From NCBI RefSeq assembly GCF_039538365.1, contig NZ_BAABCA010000003.1, positions 62,001 to 126,000 of the forward strand: a stretch of DNA of 64,000 nt, read 5' to 3'. Position 1 is the first letter of the stretch; every line of letters begins with the position of its first letter. The position numbers and the translations under genes were made by a program. This stretch comes from Postechiella marina. Its GTDB lineage: Bacteria; Bacteroidota; Bacteroidia; Flavobacteriales; Flavobacteriaceae. Of the stretch, positions 53,049-62,083 are shown piece after piece. The notes under the pieces are model-generated. The model was not told the origin of the DNA, searched no databases, and saw only the letters and a program-made list of their open reading frames with translations.

Positions 53049-54314
53049 TTAAACTAAAAACTGAAATAAATCTGGCTTATCATTTAAATAATCGCCATAG
53101 AAATTTTGAGTCTTCATTCTATCAATTAAAGGTTGCAAATCTTCTGCCGATTTTAATTCGATACCAACTACAGCTGCGCCATTTTCCCTATTAGTTTTTT
53201 TAGCATATTCAAAATGAGTTATATCGTCATTTGGACCTAAAATATCAACAACAAATTCTTTTAATGCTCCAGCACGCTGTGGGAATTTAACAATAAAATA
53301 GTGCTTTAAATTTGCGAACAACAAAGCACGCTCTTTTATTTCGGCTGTTCTTGTTATATCGTTGTTGCTACCGCTTATAACGCATACAACATACTTTCCT
53401 TTTATGTCTTCTTTATAAAAATCTAAAGCAGTAATGCTTAACGCTCCTGCTGGCTCTACAACAATGGCATCTCTATTGTATAAATCTAAAATAGTTTGAC
53501 ATACTTTACCTTCTGGAACCGTAATCATAGCATCTAGATTATGTTTACATATTTCAAAATTTAAATCGCCTACACGTTTAACCGCTGCGCCATCTATAAA
53601 TTTTTCTATATTTTCTATTTGAGTATTTACTTTATTTTTAATGGAGATAGACATTGAAGGTGCTCCTTCTGGTTCTACACCTATAATTTTAGTATTTGGA
53701 GATAGGTTTTTAAAAACGCTTGATAATCCTGATGCTAAACCACCACCTCCAACAGGAATAAACACATAATCTATAGGTTTTGTAGCTTGCTCTAAAATTT
53801 CTAATCCTACTGTGGCCTGTCCTTCTATTACTTTCTCGTCGTTAAAGGGATGAATAAACGTTTTTTTTAAGCTTTCGCTTTCCAACATAGCTGCTTCGTA
53901 TGCATCATCAAAAGTATCGCCAATTAGCTCGATGGTTATGTATTCTTGACCAAACATTTTTACTTGCTCCACCTTTTGCTTTGGTGTAGGCATTGGCATA
54001 TAAATAGTACCCTGTATTTTTAAAAGCTTACATGATAACGCAACACCTTGCGCATGATTACCTGCGCTGGCACATACTACTCCGTTTTTAGATTCGGTAG
54101 CTGTTAGCGAGCTTATTTTATTATAAGCTCCTCTAATTTTATAAGATCTCACTTGTTGTAAGTCTTCGCGCTTAAAAAAGATGTTAGATTGATAAGTGTT
54201 AGAAAATCTAATATTAGCACTTAAAGGTGTAACTACCGAAACATTTTTAATAGCCTCTGCTGCTTTTTTTACGTTATCTACACTCGGAAAATAAGTTTGT
54301 TTTCCCTTATCCAT
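53049..54314 (-). CDS. ilvA: Threonine ammonia-lyase (threonine deaminase)
   Basis: This fold-type-II PLP enzyme turns threonine into 2-oxobutyrate, the entry to isoleucine. The 421 residues have PLP Lys59 (VRSYKIRGAYN), ASAGNHAQGVA, the phosphate-binding PVGGGGLASG loop and the C-terminal ACT-like domain (about 335-421, LKHYFIVKFPQRAGALKEFV) for feedback. It lies downstream of ilvC on the same strand but beyond a strong palindromic terminator (54403), so it is probably its own unit or a read-through gene. Confidence 0.94.
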   Translation of the reverse strand: MDKGKQTYFPSVDNVKKAAEAIKNVSVVTPLSANIRFSNTYQSNIFFKREDLQQVRSYKIRGAYNKISSLTATESKNGVVCASAGNHAQGVALSCKLLKIQGTIYMPMPTPKQKVEQVKMFGQEYITIELIGDTFDDAYEAAMLESESLKKTFIHPFNDEKVIEGQATVGLEILEQATKPIDYVFIPVGGGGLASGLSSVFKNLSPNTKIIGVEPEGAPSMSISIKNKVNTQIENIEKFIDGAAVKRVGDLNFEICKHNLDAMITVPEGKVCQTILDLYNRDAIVVEPAGALSITALDFYKEDIKGKYVVCVISGSNNDITRTAEIKERALLFANLKHYFIVKFPQRAGALKEFVVDILGPNDDITHFEYAKKTNRENGAAVVGIELKSAEDLQPLIDRMKTQNFYGDYLNDKPDLFQFLV

Positions 54315-54402
54315 TTACTTCTAGTTATTAATTAATATAGGCTTATGCAAGTTACGTAATTAAACATTTTTAATACTGTAAATCTATTTGTTTTAGACAG
54401 GA

Positions 54403-54434
54403 AAACCTGTTAAGTTTTAAAACTTAACAGGTTT
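54403..54434. terminator. Perfect 32-base palindrome, terminator of the ilv operon
   Basis: AAACCTGTTAAGTTTT is followed at once by its exact inverse complement, giving a 16-bp inverted repeat with no spacer. It lies between ilvC and ilvA. It could equally be a member of a dispersed flavobacterial palindrome family recruited as a terminator. Confidence 0.72.
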
Positions 54435-54487
54435 CTATTGCACATTTTATTGTGCTAGTTAGCTTAGTTAGTAGCTGTGGTGATCGT

Positions 54488-55963
54488 TTATACTATTGGC
54501 TTCATAGAAGTCATAGCTGTTCTTAAAAACTCTCCAACCTCTTCAACTGGGTGGTTTCTTAATGCAGCATTAACTTCTATTAATTTAGCGTTATCTACAC
54601 CTGCTCCGTTATCTTTAGCATAAGGTTTACCAATAACACTTGTATCAATAGTTTTCATGAAATCTGTTAGTAAAGGCTTACATGCGTGATCGAATAAATA
54701 ACATCCGTATTCTGCAGTATCAGAAATAACTGAGTTCATTTCATATAATTTACGTCTTGCAATTGTATTAGCAATAAGTGGAGTTTCGTGTAAAGACTCG
54801 TAGTATGCAGATGCATCGATAATTCCAGAATCTGTCATGGCTTCAAAAGCCAACTCAACACCAGCTCTTACCATAGCTACCATTAACACCCCATTATCGT
54901 AGTACTCTTGCTCTGTAATTTCTACATCTCCAGCAGGAGTTTTTTCGAAATTAGTTTCTGCAGTAGCAGCTCTCCAACCTAATAATTCTTTATCATCATT
55001 AGCCCAATCTGCCATCATTCCTGCAGAAAAACGACCTTCAATGATATCGTCCATATGCTTTTGAAATAAAGGACGCATAATATCTTTTAATTCTTCTGAT
55101 AATTCAAAAGCTTTAATTTTAGCTGGGTTAGAAAGTCTATCCATCATATTAGTAATACCACCATATTTAAGACCTTCTGTTACAGTTTCCCAACCATATT
55201 GAATAAGTTTTGATGCATAACCCGGATCAATACCTTCCTCTACCATTTTATCGAAACAAAGAATAGATCCTGTTTGTAATAAACCACAAAGTATAGTTTG
55301 CTCTCCCATTAAATCAGACTTAACCTCGGCAATAAAAGAAGATGCTAACACACCTGCTCTATCTCCTCCTGTTGCTACAGCATAAGCTTTAGCTTGCGCC
55401 CAACCTTTACCTTCTGGATCGTTTTCTTCGTGTACTGCAATTAATGTTGGCACACCAAAACCTCTTTTATATTCTTCGCGAACCTCAGACCCTGGAGACT
55501 TAGGCGCCACCATAATTACAGTAAGATCTTTACGAATTTGCATACCTTCTTCAACAATATTAAAACCATGAGAATATGTTAAAGTAGCTCCTTTTTTCAT
55601 TAAAGGCATAACAGCATTTACAGCGTTTGTGTGCTGCTTATCTGGTGTTAAGTTTAACACAACATCTGCAGTAGGGATTAACTCTTGGTATGTACCAACA
55701 ACGAATCCGTTTTCTGATGCATTTAAAAAAGATTGACGTTTTTCTGCAATAGCAGCATCACGTAAAGTATAAGAGATATCTAATCCAGAATCTCTCATGT
55801 TTAAACCTTGATTTAACCCTTGTGCACCGCATCCAACGATAACGATTTTTTTACCTTTTAAAGCATTTACTCCATCTTCAAACTCTGAAGCGTCCATAAA
55901 TCTACACTTCGATAATTGATTTAATTTGTCTCTTAACGATAAAGTGTTAAAATAATTTCCCAT
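54488..55963 (-). CDS. ilvC: Ketol-acid reductoisomerase, class II (long form)
   Basis: IlvC isomerises and reduces acetolactate and acetohydroxybutyrate with NADPH. The 491-residue length marks the long class II type (E. coli-like). The Rossmann loop is IVGCGAQGLNQGLNMRDSGL, followed by YTLRDAAIAEKRQS. LTPDKQH, APKSPGSEVREEY and the duplicated helical C-terminal domain are present. It is the last gene of ilvD-B-N-C, 20 bp after ilvN. Confidence 0.95.
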   Translation of the reverse strand: MGNYFNTLSLRDKLNQLSKCRFMDASEFEDGVNALKGKKIVIVGCGAQGLNQGLNMRDSGLDISYTLRDAAIAEKRQSFLNASENGFVVGTYQELIPTADVVLNLTPDKQHTNAVNAVMPLMKKGATLTYSHGFNIVEEGMQIRKDLTVIMVAPKSPGSEVREEYKRGFGVPTLIAVHEENDPEGKGWAQAKAYAVATGGDRAGVLASSFIAEVKSDLMGEQTILCGLLQTGSILCFDKMVEEGIDPGYASKLIQYGWETVTEGLKYGGITNMMDRLSNPAKIKAFELSEELKDIMRPLFQKHMDDIIEGRFSAGMMADWANDDKELLGWRAATAETNFEKTPAGDVEITEQEYYDNGVLMVAMVRAGVELAFEAMTDSGIIDASAYYESLHETPLIANTIARRKLYEMNSVISDTAEYGCYLFDHACKPLLTDFMKTIDTSVIGKPYAKDNGAGVDNAKLIEVNAALRNHPVEEVGEFLRTAMTSMKPIV

Positions 55964-55983
55964 TTTAATTGTAAATTGTTGTG

Positions 55984-56517
55984 TTATTGATTATTAAATG
56001 CTTTAAGCATTTCTGTTACTTTCATTTCATCTTTTGTTACTGCAATACGTCCTGCTCGTACAAATTGCATAATACCATAAGTATTTAAATCTTTACGTAA
56101 AGATTCTATTTCTTTTCTTCTACCCGATTTTTCTAGTACAAAAAACTCTTTATTAACGGTAACAATCCTACTGTTACTATCTTTTATTATATTTTGAATT
56201 TGAGGTTCGTTAAACAACAAATCAGACTTAATTTTAAACATACAAGACTCTGTATAAATGGTCTCTTCTTCGGTATGGTAATAAGCACGAATAACTTCTA
56301 TTTGTTTTTCAAATTGTCCCACAATTTTCTTGGCCTGTGCTTCTGTAATATTTACGACAATTACAAAACGGTTTACGCCTTCAATTTCTGATTGAGATGT
56401 TGTTAAACTTTCAATATTTATTGTTCTACGCTGAAAAATTGCCGAAATACGATTTAGTAACCCAATATTGTTTTCGGTATAAATTGAAATCGTTAATGTT
56501 TTTATTTCTTCGTTCAT
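55984..56517 (-). CDS. ilvN: Acetolactate synthase small (regulatory) subunit
   Basis: The 177-residue regulatory subunit has an N-terminal ACT domain (about 6-80: LTISIYTENNIGLLNRISAIFQRR, NIESLTTSQSE) and a C-terminal domain typical of IlvH/IlvN. ACT domains bind valine or isoleucine for feedback control of IlvB. I use ilvN because it lies downstream of ilvB. ilvH would be an equal label. Confidence 0.93.
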   Translation of the reverse strand: MNEEIKTLTISIYTENNIGLLNRISAIFQRRTINIESLTTSQSEIEGVNRFVIVVNITEAQAKKIVGQFEKQIEVIRAYYHTEEETIYTESCMFKIKSDLLFNEPQIQNIIKDSNSRIVTVNKEFFVLEKSGRRKEIESLRKDLNTYGIMQFVRAGRIAVTKDEMKVTEMLKAFNNQ

Positions 56518-56623
56518 TTTCTTTAAAATGATATTAAAAAAAGAGACAAGAGAAAAGACTTTTTTATCGCTTTCGCGGAAGACTATAAACTCTTATCTAT
56601 CTTCTTTATTTTTTATTCTTCTT

Positions 56624-58357
56624 TTAACTTAAACGTACATCTGAAACAGATGCTCCAGAAGGAATCATAGGAAATACATTCCCTTCTTTCTCCACACATA
56701 CTTCTAAGAAATAAGATTCTTTTGACTCTATCATTTCTTTAATAGCATCTGCAAGCTCTTCACGCTTCACTACTTTTCTAGCTTTTATGTAATATCCTTC
56801 TGCAATGGCTACAAAATTAGGGTTTGTCATTTCGGTAGATGCATATCTATTATCGAAAAACAACTCTTGCCATTGGCGCACCATACCTAAAAACTCATTG
56901 TTAAGTACTACTATTTTAACAGCTGTTTTCTGTTGGAAAATAGTACCTAACTCTTGTATATTCATTTGGTAACCACCATCTCCAATAATTGCTACAACTT
57001 CACGCTCTGGCGCTGCCATTTTAGCACCTATTGCTGCTGGTAAAGCAAAGCCCATTGTACCTAAACCACCAGAAGTAATATTACTCTTAGTAATATTGAA
57101 ATCTGAATAGCGACAAGCAATCATTTGGTGCTGACCAACGTCTGACACTATTGCTGCATTACCCTTAGTTTCTATATTTATTTGTTTTAATACCTCTCCC
57201 ATAGTTAATCCTTCTTTGGTTGGAGAAATATCATTTTTAATTACTTTATCGTACTCTATAGCATATAGATCTTTAAATTCTTGATGCCATGCATCATGAG
57301 AATTTTCATTTAACTCTGCTAATAACAAAGCTAAACTCTCTTTAGAATTACCCAAAACAGCGACATCAGTTTTTACATTTTTATCAATCTCTGCAGGGTC
57401 AATATCAAAATGAATAACTTTAGCTTGTTTAGCATACGAGTTTAAATTACCTGTTACACGATCGTCAAAACGCATACCAATAGCAATAAGCACATCGCAC
57501 TCGTTTGTTAACTTGTTTGGCGCATAATTACCGTGCATACCAACCATACCTATATTTAATGGATGCGATGTTGGCAATGCAGAAGCCCCAAGAATAGTCC
57601 AAGCTGCAGGTATTCCAGCTTTTTCTACAACTGCTTTAAGCTCTGCTTCTGCTTCTCCTAAAATAACACCTTGCCCCCAAACTATCATTGGTTTTTTAGC
57701 GTTATTAATTAAAGCAGCTGCTGCAGTTACAGATGCAGGATCTGTATCTGGTATTGCTTTATAACTTCTTATACCTTTACACTTTTCGTATTTAAAGTCG
57801 AACTCTTCAAATTGAGCGTCTTTTGTAATATCTATTAAAACGGGTCCTGGTCTTCCGCTTTTAGCGATATAAAATGCTTTAGCTAAAACCTCTGGAATTT
57901 GCGATGCTTTAGTAACTTGGTGGTTCCATTTTGTTACTGGTGTAGAAATGCCCACAATGTCTGTTTCTTGAAATGCATCGCTACCCAATAATGCTGAAGG
58001 CACTTGCCCTGTAATACATACTAATGGTGTAGAATCTATTTGCGCATCTGCAATTCCTGTTATTAAATTTGTAGCTCCTGGCCCAGATGTTGCCATTGCG
58101 ACACCAACTTTACCAGAAATTCTTGCATAGCCTTGAGCAGCATGTGCTGCACCTTGCTCGTGACGTGTTAATACATGGTGTATTTTACCATGGTATTTAT
58201 AAATCTCGTCGTAAACTGGCATAATAGCTCCTCCTGGATATCCGTAAAGAATATCTACTCCTTCTGCTATTAAGCATCTTATAATGGCTTCAGCACCTGT
58301 AATACGTTCTGTTTGTTCTGCCACTTCTTTTGTTTTATTTATTGTTTCTGTGTTCAT
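56624..58357 (-). CDS. ilvB: Acetolactate synthase large (catalytic) subunit
   Basis: This ThDP- and FAD-dependent enzyme makes acetolactate and acetohydroxybutyrate. The 577 residues include YGYPGGAIMPVYD with RHEQGAAHAAQGYAR (the catalytic Glu of HEQ), GPGATNLITGIADA, and the ThDP-Mg motif VVAIIGDGGYQMNIQELGT. It follows ilvD by 59 bp and precedes ilvN, its regulatory subunit. Confidence 0.95.
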   Translation of the reverse strand: MNTETINKTKEVAEQTERITGAEAIIRCLIAEGVDILYGYPGGAIMPVYDEIYKYHGKIHHVLTRHEQGAAHAAQGYARISGKVGVAMATSGPGATNLITGIADAQIDSTPLVCITGQVPSALLGSDAFQETDIVGISTPVTKWNHQVTKASQIPEVLAKAFYIAKSGRPGPVLIDITKDAQFEEFDFKYEKCKGIRSYKAIPDTDPASVTAAAALINNAKKPMIVWGQGVILGEAEAELKAVVEKAGIPAAWTILGASALPTSHPLNIGMVGMHGNYAPNKLTNECDVLIAIGMRFDDRVTGNLNSYAKQAKVIHFDIDPAEIDKNVKTDVAVLGNSKESLALLLAELNENSHDAWHQEFKDLYAIEYDKVIKNDISPTKEGLTMGEVLKQINIETKGNAAIVSDVGQHQMIACRYSDFNITKSNITSGGLGTMGFALPAAIGAKMAAPEREVVAIIGDGGYQMNIQELGTIFQQKTAVKIVVLNNEFLGMVRQWQELFFDNRYASTEMTNPNFVAIAEGYYIKARKVVKREELADAIKEMIESKESYFLEVCVEKEGNVFPMIPSGASVSDVRLS

Positions 58358-58416
58358 GCTATTAAAATTATAAACCCTTTGACAGTGCTCCGGGTGACAT
58401 GAGATATATTATTTAG

Positions 58417-60096
58417 TTAAAATTCGTCGGTAACACATCCTTTAGATGCAGACGAGACCGAACGTGCGTATTTGTATAATACACCTCTATCAAATTTTAA
58501 TGCTGGAGCAACCCAGTCTTTTCTTCTTTTTTGTAATTCTTCTTCAGAGACTTCTAGAGAAATACTATTAGTTTCTGCGTCAATGGTAATCATATCACCA
58601 TCCTTTACAAAGGCGATAGTACCACCTTCTTGAGCTTCTGGAGTAATATGCCCTACTACAAAACCGTGTGTTCCACCAGAGAAACGACCATCTGTAATTA
58701 AGGCAACCTCTTTACCTAAACCAGCTCCCATAATAGCAGCTGTTGGCTTTAACATTTCTGGCATTCCAGGTCCTCCTTTTGGTCCTTCGTAACGAATTAC
58801 AACTACATCGCCACTTTCTACCTTACCATCTCGAATACCATCATTAGCATCATATTCGCTTTCAAAAACTTTAGCTTTACCAACAAAATTTAAGCCTTCT
58901 TTACCTGTAATTTTAGCAACACTACCTTCTTCTGCCAAATTACCATATAGCATACGTAAATGCCCTGTAGCTTTTATTGGTTTTTCTAAAGGCATAATTA
59001 CATCTTGTCCTTCTTGTAAATCTGGAACGTCAACTAAGTTCTCTGCTAATGTTTTTCCTGTTATTGTTAAGCAATCGCCATGTAGTAATCCTTTTTTCAA
59101 TAAATATTTTAAAACTGCTGGTATGCCACCTACAGCATGCAAATCTTCCATTAAGTATTTACCACTTGGTTTTAAATCTGCAATAAATGGTGTACTGTCA
59201 CTAATATCTTGAAAATCTTTAAGTGTAAAATCTATTTGAGCAGATCTTGCAATGGCTAAAAAGTGTAGTACTGCATTTGTAGACCCACCAAGAATAGTAA
59301 CTAAACGAATAGCGTTTTCTAAAGATTTACGTGTAATAATATCTAAAGGCTTAATATCTCTTTCTAACAATAAACGCATAGCCTCTCCTGCCTTAACAGA
59401 TTCTTCTCTTTTTAAGTTACTTGCTGCAGGGTTAGATGAGTTATAAGGTAAAGCCATACCTAAAGCCTCTATAGCCGATGCCATTGTATTTGCAGTATAC
59501 ATACCACCACAAGCACCTTGACCTGGAATTGCTTTTTTAATTATTTCTTTATATTCTGTTTCTTCCATAGTACCAGCAACTTTGCTTCCCCATGCTTCAA
59601 AAGAAGATACGATATCTAGTTTTTTTCCTTCATGGCAACCAGAATCTGTTGTGCCTCCAAAAATTAAAATAGACGGGCGGTTTAAACGAATCATTGCCAT
59701 TAAAGCTCCTGGCATATTTTTATCACAACCCACTACAGTAATTAGTCCATCATAACTCATGCCCTGTACAACAGTCTCCATAGAATCTGCAATAATATCG
59801 CGAGAAGGCAAAGAGTAACGCATTCCTGGAGTACCCATAGAAATACCATCAGACACACCAATAGTATTAAAAATAAGACCTACTAAATCTTCGTTTTTAG
59901 TACCATCTTTAGCTAGTTTAGCTAAATGGTTTAAGTGCATATTACAAGGGTTACCATCGTAACCTGTACTTGCAATACCTATTAATGGTTTATGAAAATC
60001 TTCATCAGAAAAACCAATAGCATACAACATAGATTGCGCTGCTGGTTGTGTAGAGTCTTGAGTAACCGTCTTACTATATTTATTAAGTTCTTTCAT
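58417..60096 (-). CDS. ilvD: Dihydroxy-acid dehydratase
   Basis: IlvD removes water from dihydroxyacids, the common third step to isoleucine and valine, using an Fe-S cluster. The 559 residues include GCDKNMPGALMAMIRLN and GQGACGGMYTANTM (cluster Cys residues) and TDGRFSGGTHGFVVGHI near the C-terminus. It is first in the operon, about 250 bases after the attenuator, so its expression should follow charged Ile/Val tRNA levels. Confidence 0.95.
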   Translation of the reverse strand: MKELNKYSKTVTQDSTQPAAQSMLYAIGFSDEDFHKPLIGIASTGYDGNPCNMHLNHLAKLAKDGTKNEDLVGLIFNTIGVSDGISMGTPGMRYSLPSRDIIADSMETVVQGMSYDGLITVVGCDKNMPGALMAMIRLNRPSILIFGGTTDSGCHEGKKLDIVSSFEAWGSKVAGTMEETEYKEIIKKAIPGQGACGGMYTANTMASAIEALGMALPYNSSNPAASNLKREESVKAGEAMRLLLERDIKPLDIITRKSLENAIRLVTILGGSTNAVLHFLAIARSAQIDFTLKDFQDISDSTPFIADLKPSGKYLMEDLHAVGGIPAVLKYLLKKGLLHGDCLTITGKTLAENLVDVPDLQEGQDVIMPLEKPIKATGHLRMLYGNLAEEGSVAKITGKEGLNFVGKAKVFESEYDANDGIRDGKVESGDVVVIRYEGPKGGPGMPEMLKPTAAIMGAGLGKEVALITDGRFSGGTHGFVVGHITPEAQEGGTIAFVKDGDMITIDAETNSISLEVSEEELQKRRKDWVAPALKFDRGVLYKYARSVSSASKGCVTDEF

Positions 60097-60340
60097 CTTT
60101 ATTAAAGAAATTTTATGCTTTTATCTAGTTTTGTTTTTAATTTGATAACGATTTAAGATTTTAGTTAAAAAGTACACAATCGTTTAAAACAATTCACGAA
60201 ATTAAAATATTAGGTTATTATACACTTATTTTAATACAATTTTAAAATAAATCCAACACCCGAAAAAAACATTTAAACCATTGATTTTTAATAAATTAAG
60301 TTGTTTTTTTTATGATGCCCAATTACCAAAAAACATGTAA

Positions 60341-60368
60341 TAAAAAAGCCTTCCATTTCCGGAAGGCT
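60341..60368 (-). terminator. Attenuator terminator of the ilv operon leader
   Basis: On the minus strand AGCCTTCC-GGAAAT-GGAAGGCT is followed by six T (8-bp perfect stem; 60368-60361 with 60354-60347). It lies 35 bases after the stop of the leader peptide at 60403. An upstream GAAGG (about 60401-60397) can pair with CCTTC of the stem, giving a candidate antiterminator. Confidence 0.85.
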
Positions 60369-60402
60369 AATAATTTATATTTCATATTAAAATAACACCT
60401 TC

Positions 60403-60465
60403 TTATCCTTGTGAAATAATCACAATGACATCGATAATTACGTTATTTAAAATGTATCTATTCAT
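60403..60465 (-). CDS. ilv operon leader peptide, Ile/Val-rich, 20 residues
   Basis: ATG at 60465 opens a 20-codon frame ending in TAA: MNRYILNNVIIDVIVIISQG. Six Ile, three Val and one Leu lie between residues 5 and 17. The frame is followed by a rho-independent hairpin and then ilvD, the classical layout of branched-chain amino-acid attenuation. Stalling of ribosomes at Ile/Val codons would favour the antiterminator and expression of ilvDBNC. No gene finder would usually call so short a frame. The remaining leader (60097-60340) shows nothing else. Confidence 0.82.
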   Translation of the reverse strand: MNRYILNNVIIDVIVIISQG

Positions 60466-60475
60466 ACTTACTCTA

Positions 60476-60483
60476 CAAATATT
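60476..60483 (-). promoter_or_regulatory. Possible -7 box (AATATTTG) for the ilv leader
   Basis: AATATTTG is the same -7 variant as at the metY promoter, with a TTG about 20 bases upstream on the minus strand. A start near 60470 would leave only a few bases before the leader ATG, so this is tentative. Confidence 0.35.
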
Positions 60484-60555
60484 CGCAATTAAAACTTAAC
60501 AAGCAACTTATTCACAAAAAAAGTTAAAATCAATTTACTATTCATTTAATTTATT

Positions 60556-60563
60556 TATTTTTG
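60556..60563 (+). promoter_or_regulatory. -7 box TATTTTTG of the metK transcript
   Basis: This exact TAnnTTTG match lies 13 bases before the first helix of the riboswitch, placing the predicted transcript start near 60570. Confidence 0.55.
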
Positions 60564-60576
60564 CGCCATAAATAAT

Positions 60577-60690
60577 AGAGGAAGGATTTGACTGATTGCA
60601 ACCTCTTTTATATCATGCTAATATTGATATAAAGTAAAAATGCTAAAGGCAGTGCAAACTTCCTGAGACGTTATCGTCAAATCTTACAAT
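60577..60690 (+). promoter_or_regulatory. SAM-II-type (long-loop) riboswitch upstream of metK
   Basis: AGAGG (60577-60581) and CCTCT (60602-60606) form P1 around the loop GATTTGACTGATTGCAA, which aligns with the SAM-II loop GAUUUAACCGUAUUGCA as I recall it. The third loop is extended by a 9-bp hairpin, TTTATATCA / TGATATAAA (60607-60615 with 60625-60633). The conserved AAATGCTAAAGG (about 60638-60649), which forms the SAM-II pseudoknot, follows. GTCAAATC (60676-60683) is exactly complementary to GATTTGAC (60585-60592) in the loop, a possible alternative pairing near the start codon at 60706. Confidence 0.75.
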
Positions 60691-60705
60691 AAAAAAATAA
60701 TTAAA

Positions 60706-61959
60706 ATGGCGTATTTATTTACTTCTGAAAGTGTTTCTGAAGGACACCCAGATAAAGTAGCAGACCAGATTAGTGATGCTTTAATTGACAATTTTTTAGC
60801 TTTTGATGTAGACTCGAAAGTAGCTTGCGAAACTTTAGTTACAACAGGACAAGTGGTACTTGCTGGCGAAGTAAAATCTAAAACCTATTTAGATGTGCAA
60901 CAGATAGCAAGAGACACTATTAATAAAATAGGATACACCAAAGGAGAATACATGTTTGATGGCAATTCTTGTGGTGTGTTTTCTGCAATTCACGAACAAT
61001 CTCAGGATATAAACCAAGGTGTAGACCGTGGTAGTAAAGAACAACAAGGCGCTGGAGATCAAGGTATGATGTTTGGATATGCAACAAACGAAACCGAAAA
61101 TTTTATGCCTTTAGCATTAGATTTGTCTCATCTTATTCTTAAAGAATTAGCTGAACTACGAAGAGAAAACAAAGACATTACATACTTAAGGCCTGACTCT
61201 AAAAGTCAAGTAACTATAGAGTACAGCGACGATAATGTACCACAACGTATTGATGCCATTGTAGTATCTACACAGCATGACGATTTTGATGAAGACGACG
61301 TTATGCTTGCTAAAATTAGAAAAGACATTGTAGATATTTTAATACCACGTGTAATTACAAAATTACCAGAAGCTATTGGTAAATTATTTAACAACGATAT
61401 TAAATACCACATTAACCCTACTGGTAAATTTGTTATTGGCGGACCTCACGGAGATACCGGTTTAACAGGACGTAAAATTATTGTAGACACATACGGTGGT
61501 AAAGGCGCACATGGTGGCGGTGCTTTTTCTGGAAAAGACCCAAGCAAGGTAGATAGAAGTGCTGCTTATGCGACACGACATATTGCTAAAAACTTAGTTG
61601 CTGCTGGTGTTGCTGATGAGGTTTTAGTACAAGTAAGCTACGCTATTGGTGTTGTAGAGCCTATGGGTATTTTTATTGACACTTATGGTACTTGTGCTTT
61701 TAACATGACTGATGGCGAGATTGCAGAAAAAGTATCTGAAATTTTTGACATGAGGCCTTTTGCTATAGAAGATCGTTTAAAATTACGCTCACCTATGTAT
61801 AGCGAAACTGCAGCTTACGGGCATATGGGACGTAAAAACGAAACTGTATCTAAAACATTTTCTCAACCCAATGGAGATACAAAAACATTAGACGTTGAAT
61901 TATTTACCTGGGAAAAACTTGACTATGTAGATAAAGTAAAAGAAGCGTTTGGTTTATAA
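60706..61959 (+). CDS. metK: S-adenosylmethionine synthetase
   Basis: MetK makes SAM from methionine and ATP. The 417 residues include ESVSEGHPDKVADQISDAL, GAGDQGMMFGYA, the GGPHGDTGLTGRKIIVDTYGG segment and GGGAFSGKDPSKVDRSAAY with the phosphate-binding loop. It is monocistronic between a SAM-II-type riboswitch and a strong terminator, so it is probably repressed by its own product. The methionine it uses comes from the operon at 1-6 kb, which is controlled by a different SAM riboswitch class. Confidence 0.96.
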   Translation: MAYLFTSESVSEGHPDKVADQISDALIDNFLAFDVDSKVACETLVTTGQVVLAGEVKSKTYLDVQQIARDTINKIGYTKGEYMFDGNSCGVFSAIHEQSQDINQGVDRGSKEQQGAGDQGMMFGYATNETENFMPLALDLSHLILKELAELRRENKDITYLRPDSKSQVTIEYSDDNVPQRIDAIVVSTQHDDFDEDDVMLAKIRKDIVDILIPRVITKLPEAIGKLFNNDIKYHINPTGKFVIGGPHGDTGLTGRKIIVDTYGGKGAHGGGAFSGKDPSKVDRSAAYATRHIAKNLVAAGVADEVLVQVSYAIGVVEPMGIFIDTYGTCAFNMTDGEIAEKVSEIFDMRPFAIEDRLKLRSPMYSETAAYGHMGRKNETVSKTFSQPNGDTKTLDVELFTWEKLDYVDKVKEAFGL

Positions 61960-61975
61960 AAAACCGAACTTAAAT

Positions 61976-62023
61976 AAAACCTAAAAAGCCTTATAATTTA
62001 AATTATGAGGCTTTTTAGGTTTT
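61976..62023 (+). terminator. Terminator of metK
   Basis: A stem of about 23 bp, AAAACCTAAAAAGCCTTATA... pairing with ...TATGAGGCTTTTTAGGTTTT, lies 16 bases after the metK stop and ends in T. Confidence 0.88.
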
Positions 62024-62032
62024 ATAATGACA

Positions 62033-62064
62033 TTTGATTTTGTATAAAATTCCATCTATATTCG
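62033..62064 (+). promoter_or_regulatory. Bacteroidetes-type promoter for the coiled-coil protein gene
   Basis: TTTG (62033-62036) and TATATTCG (62057-62064) are spaced by 20 bases. The -7 box differs from TAnnTTTG at one base. The ATG at 62084 follows 20 bases later. Confidence 0.5.
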
Positions 62065-62083
62065 TTTCATATAAAATAAAACC

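Noticed and set aside
54403..54434. Recombination or attachment site at the perfect 32-base palindrome
   Set aside because: No integrase or element boundary is nearby, and its position after ilvC fits a terminator or a dispersed palindrome.
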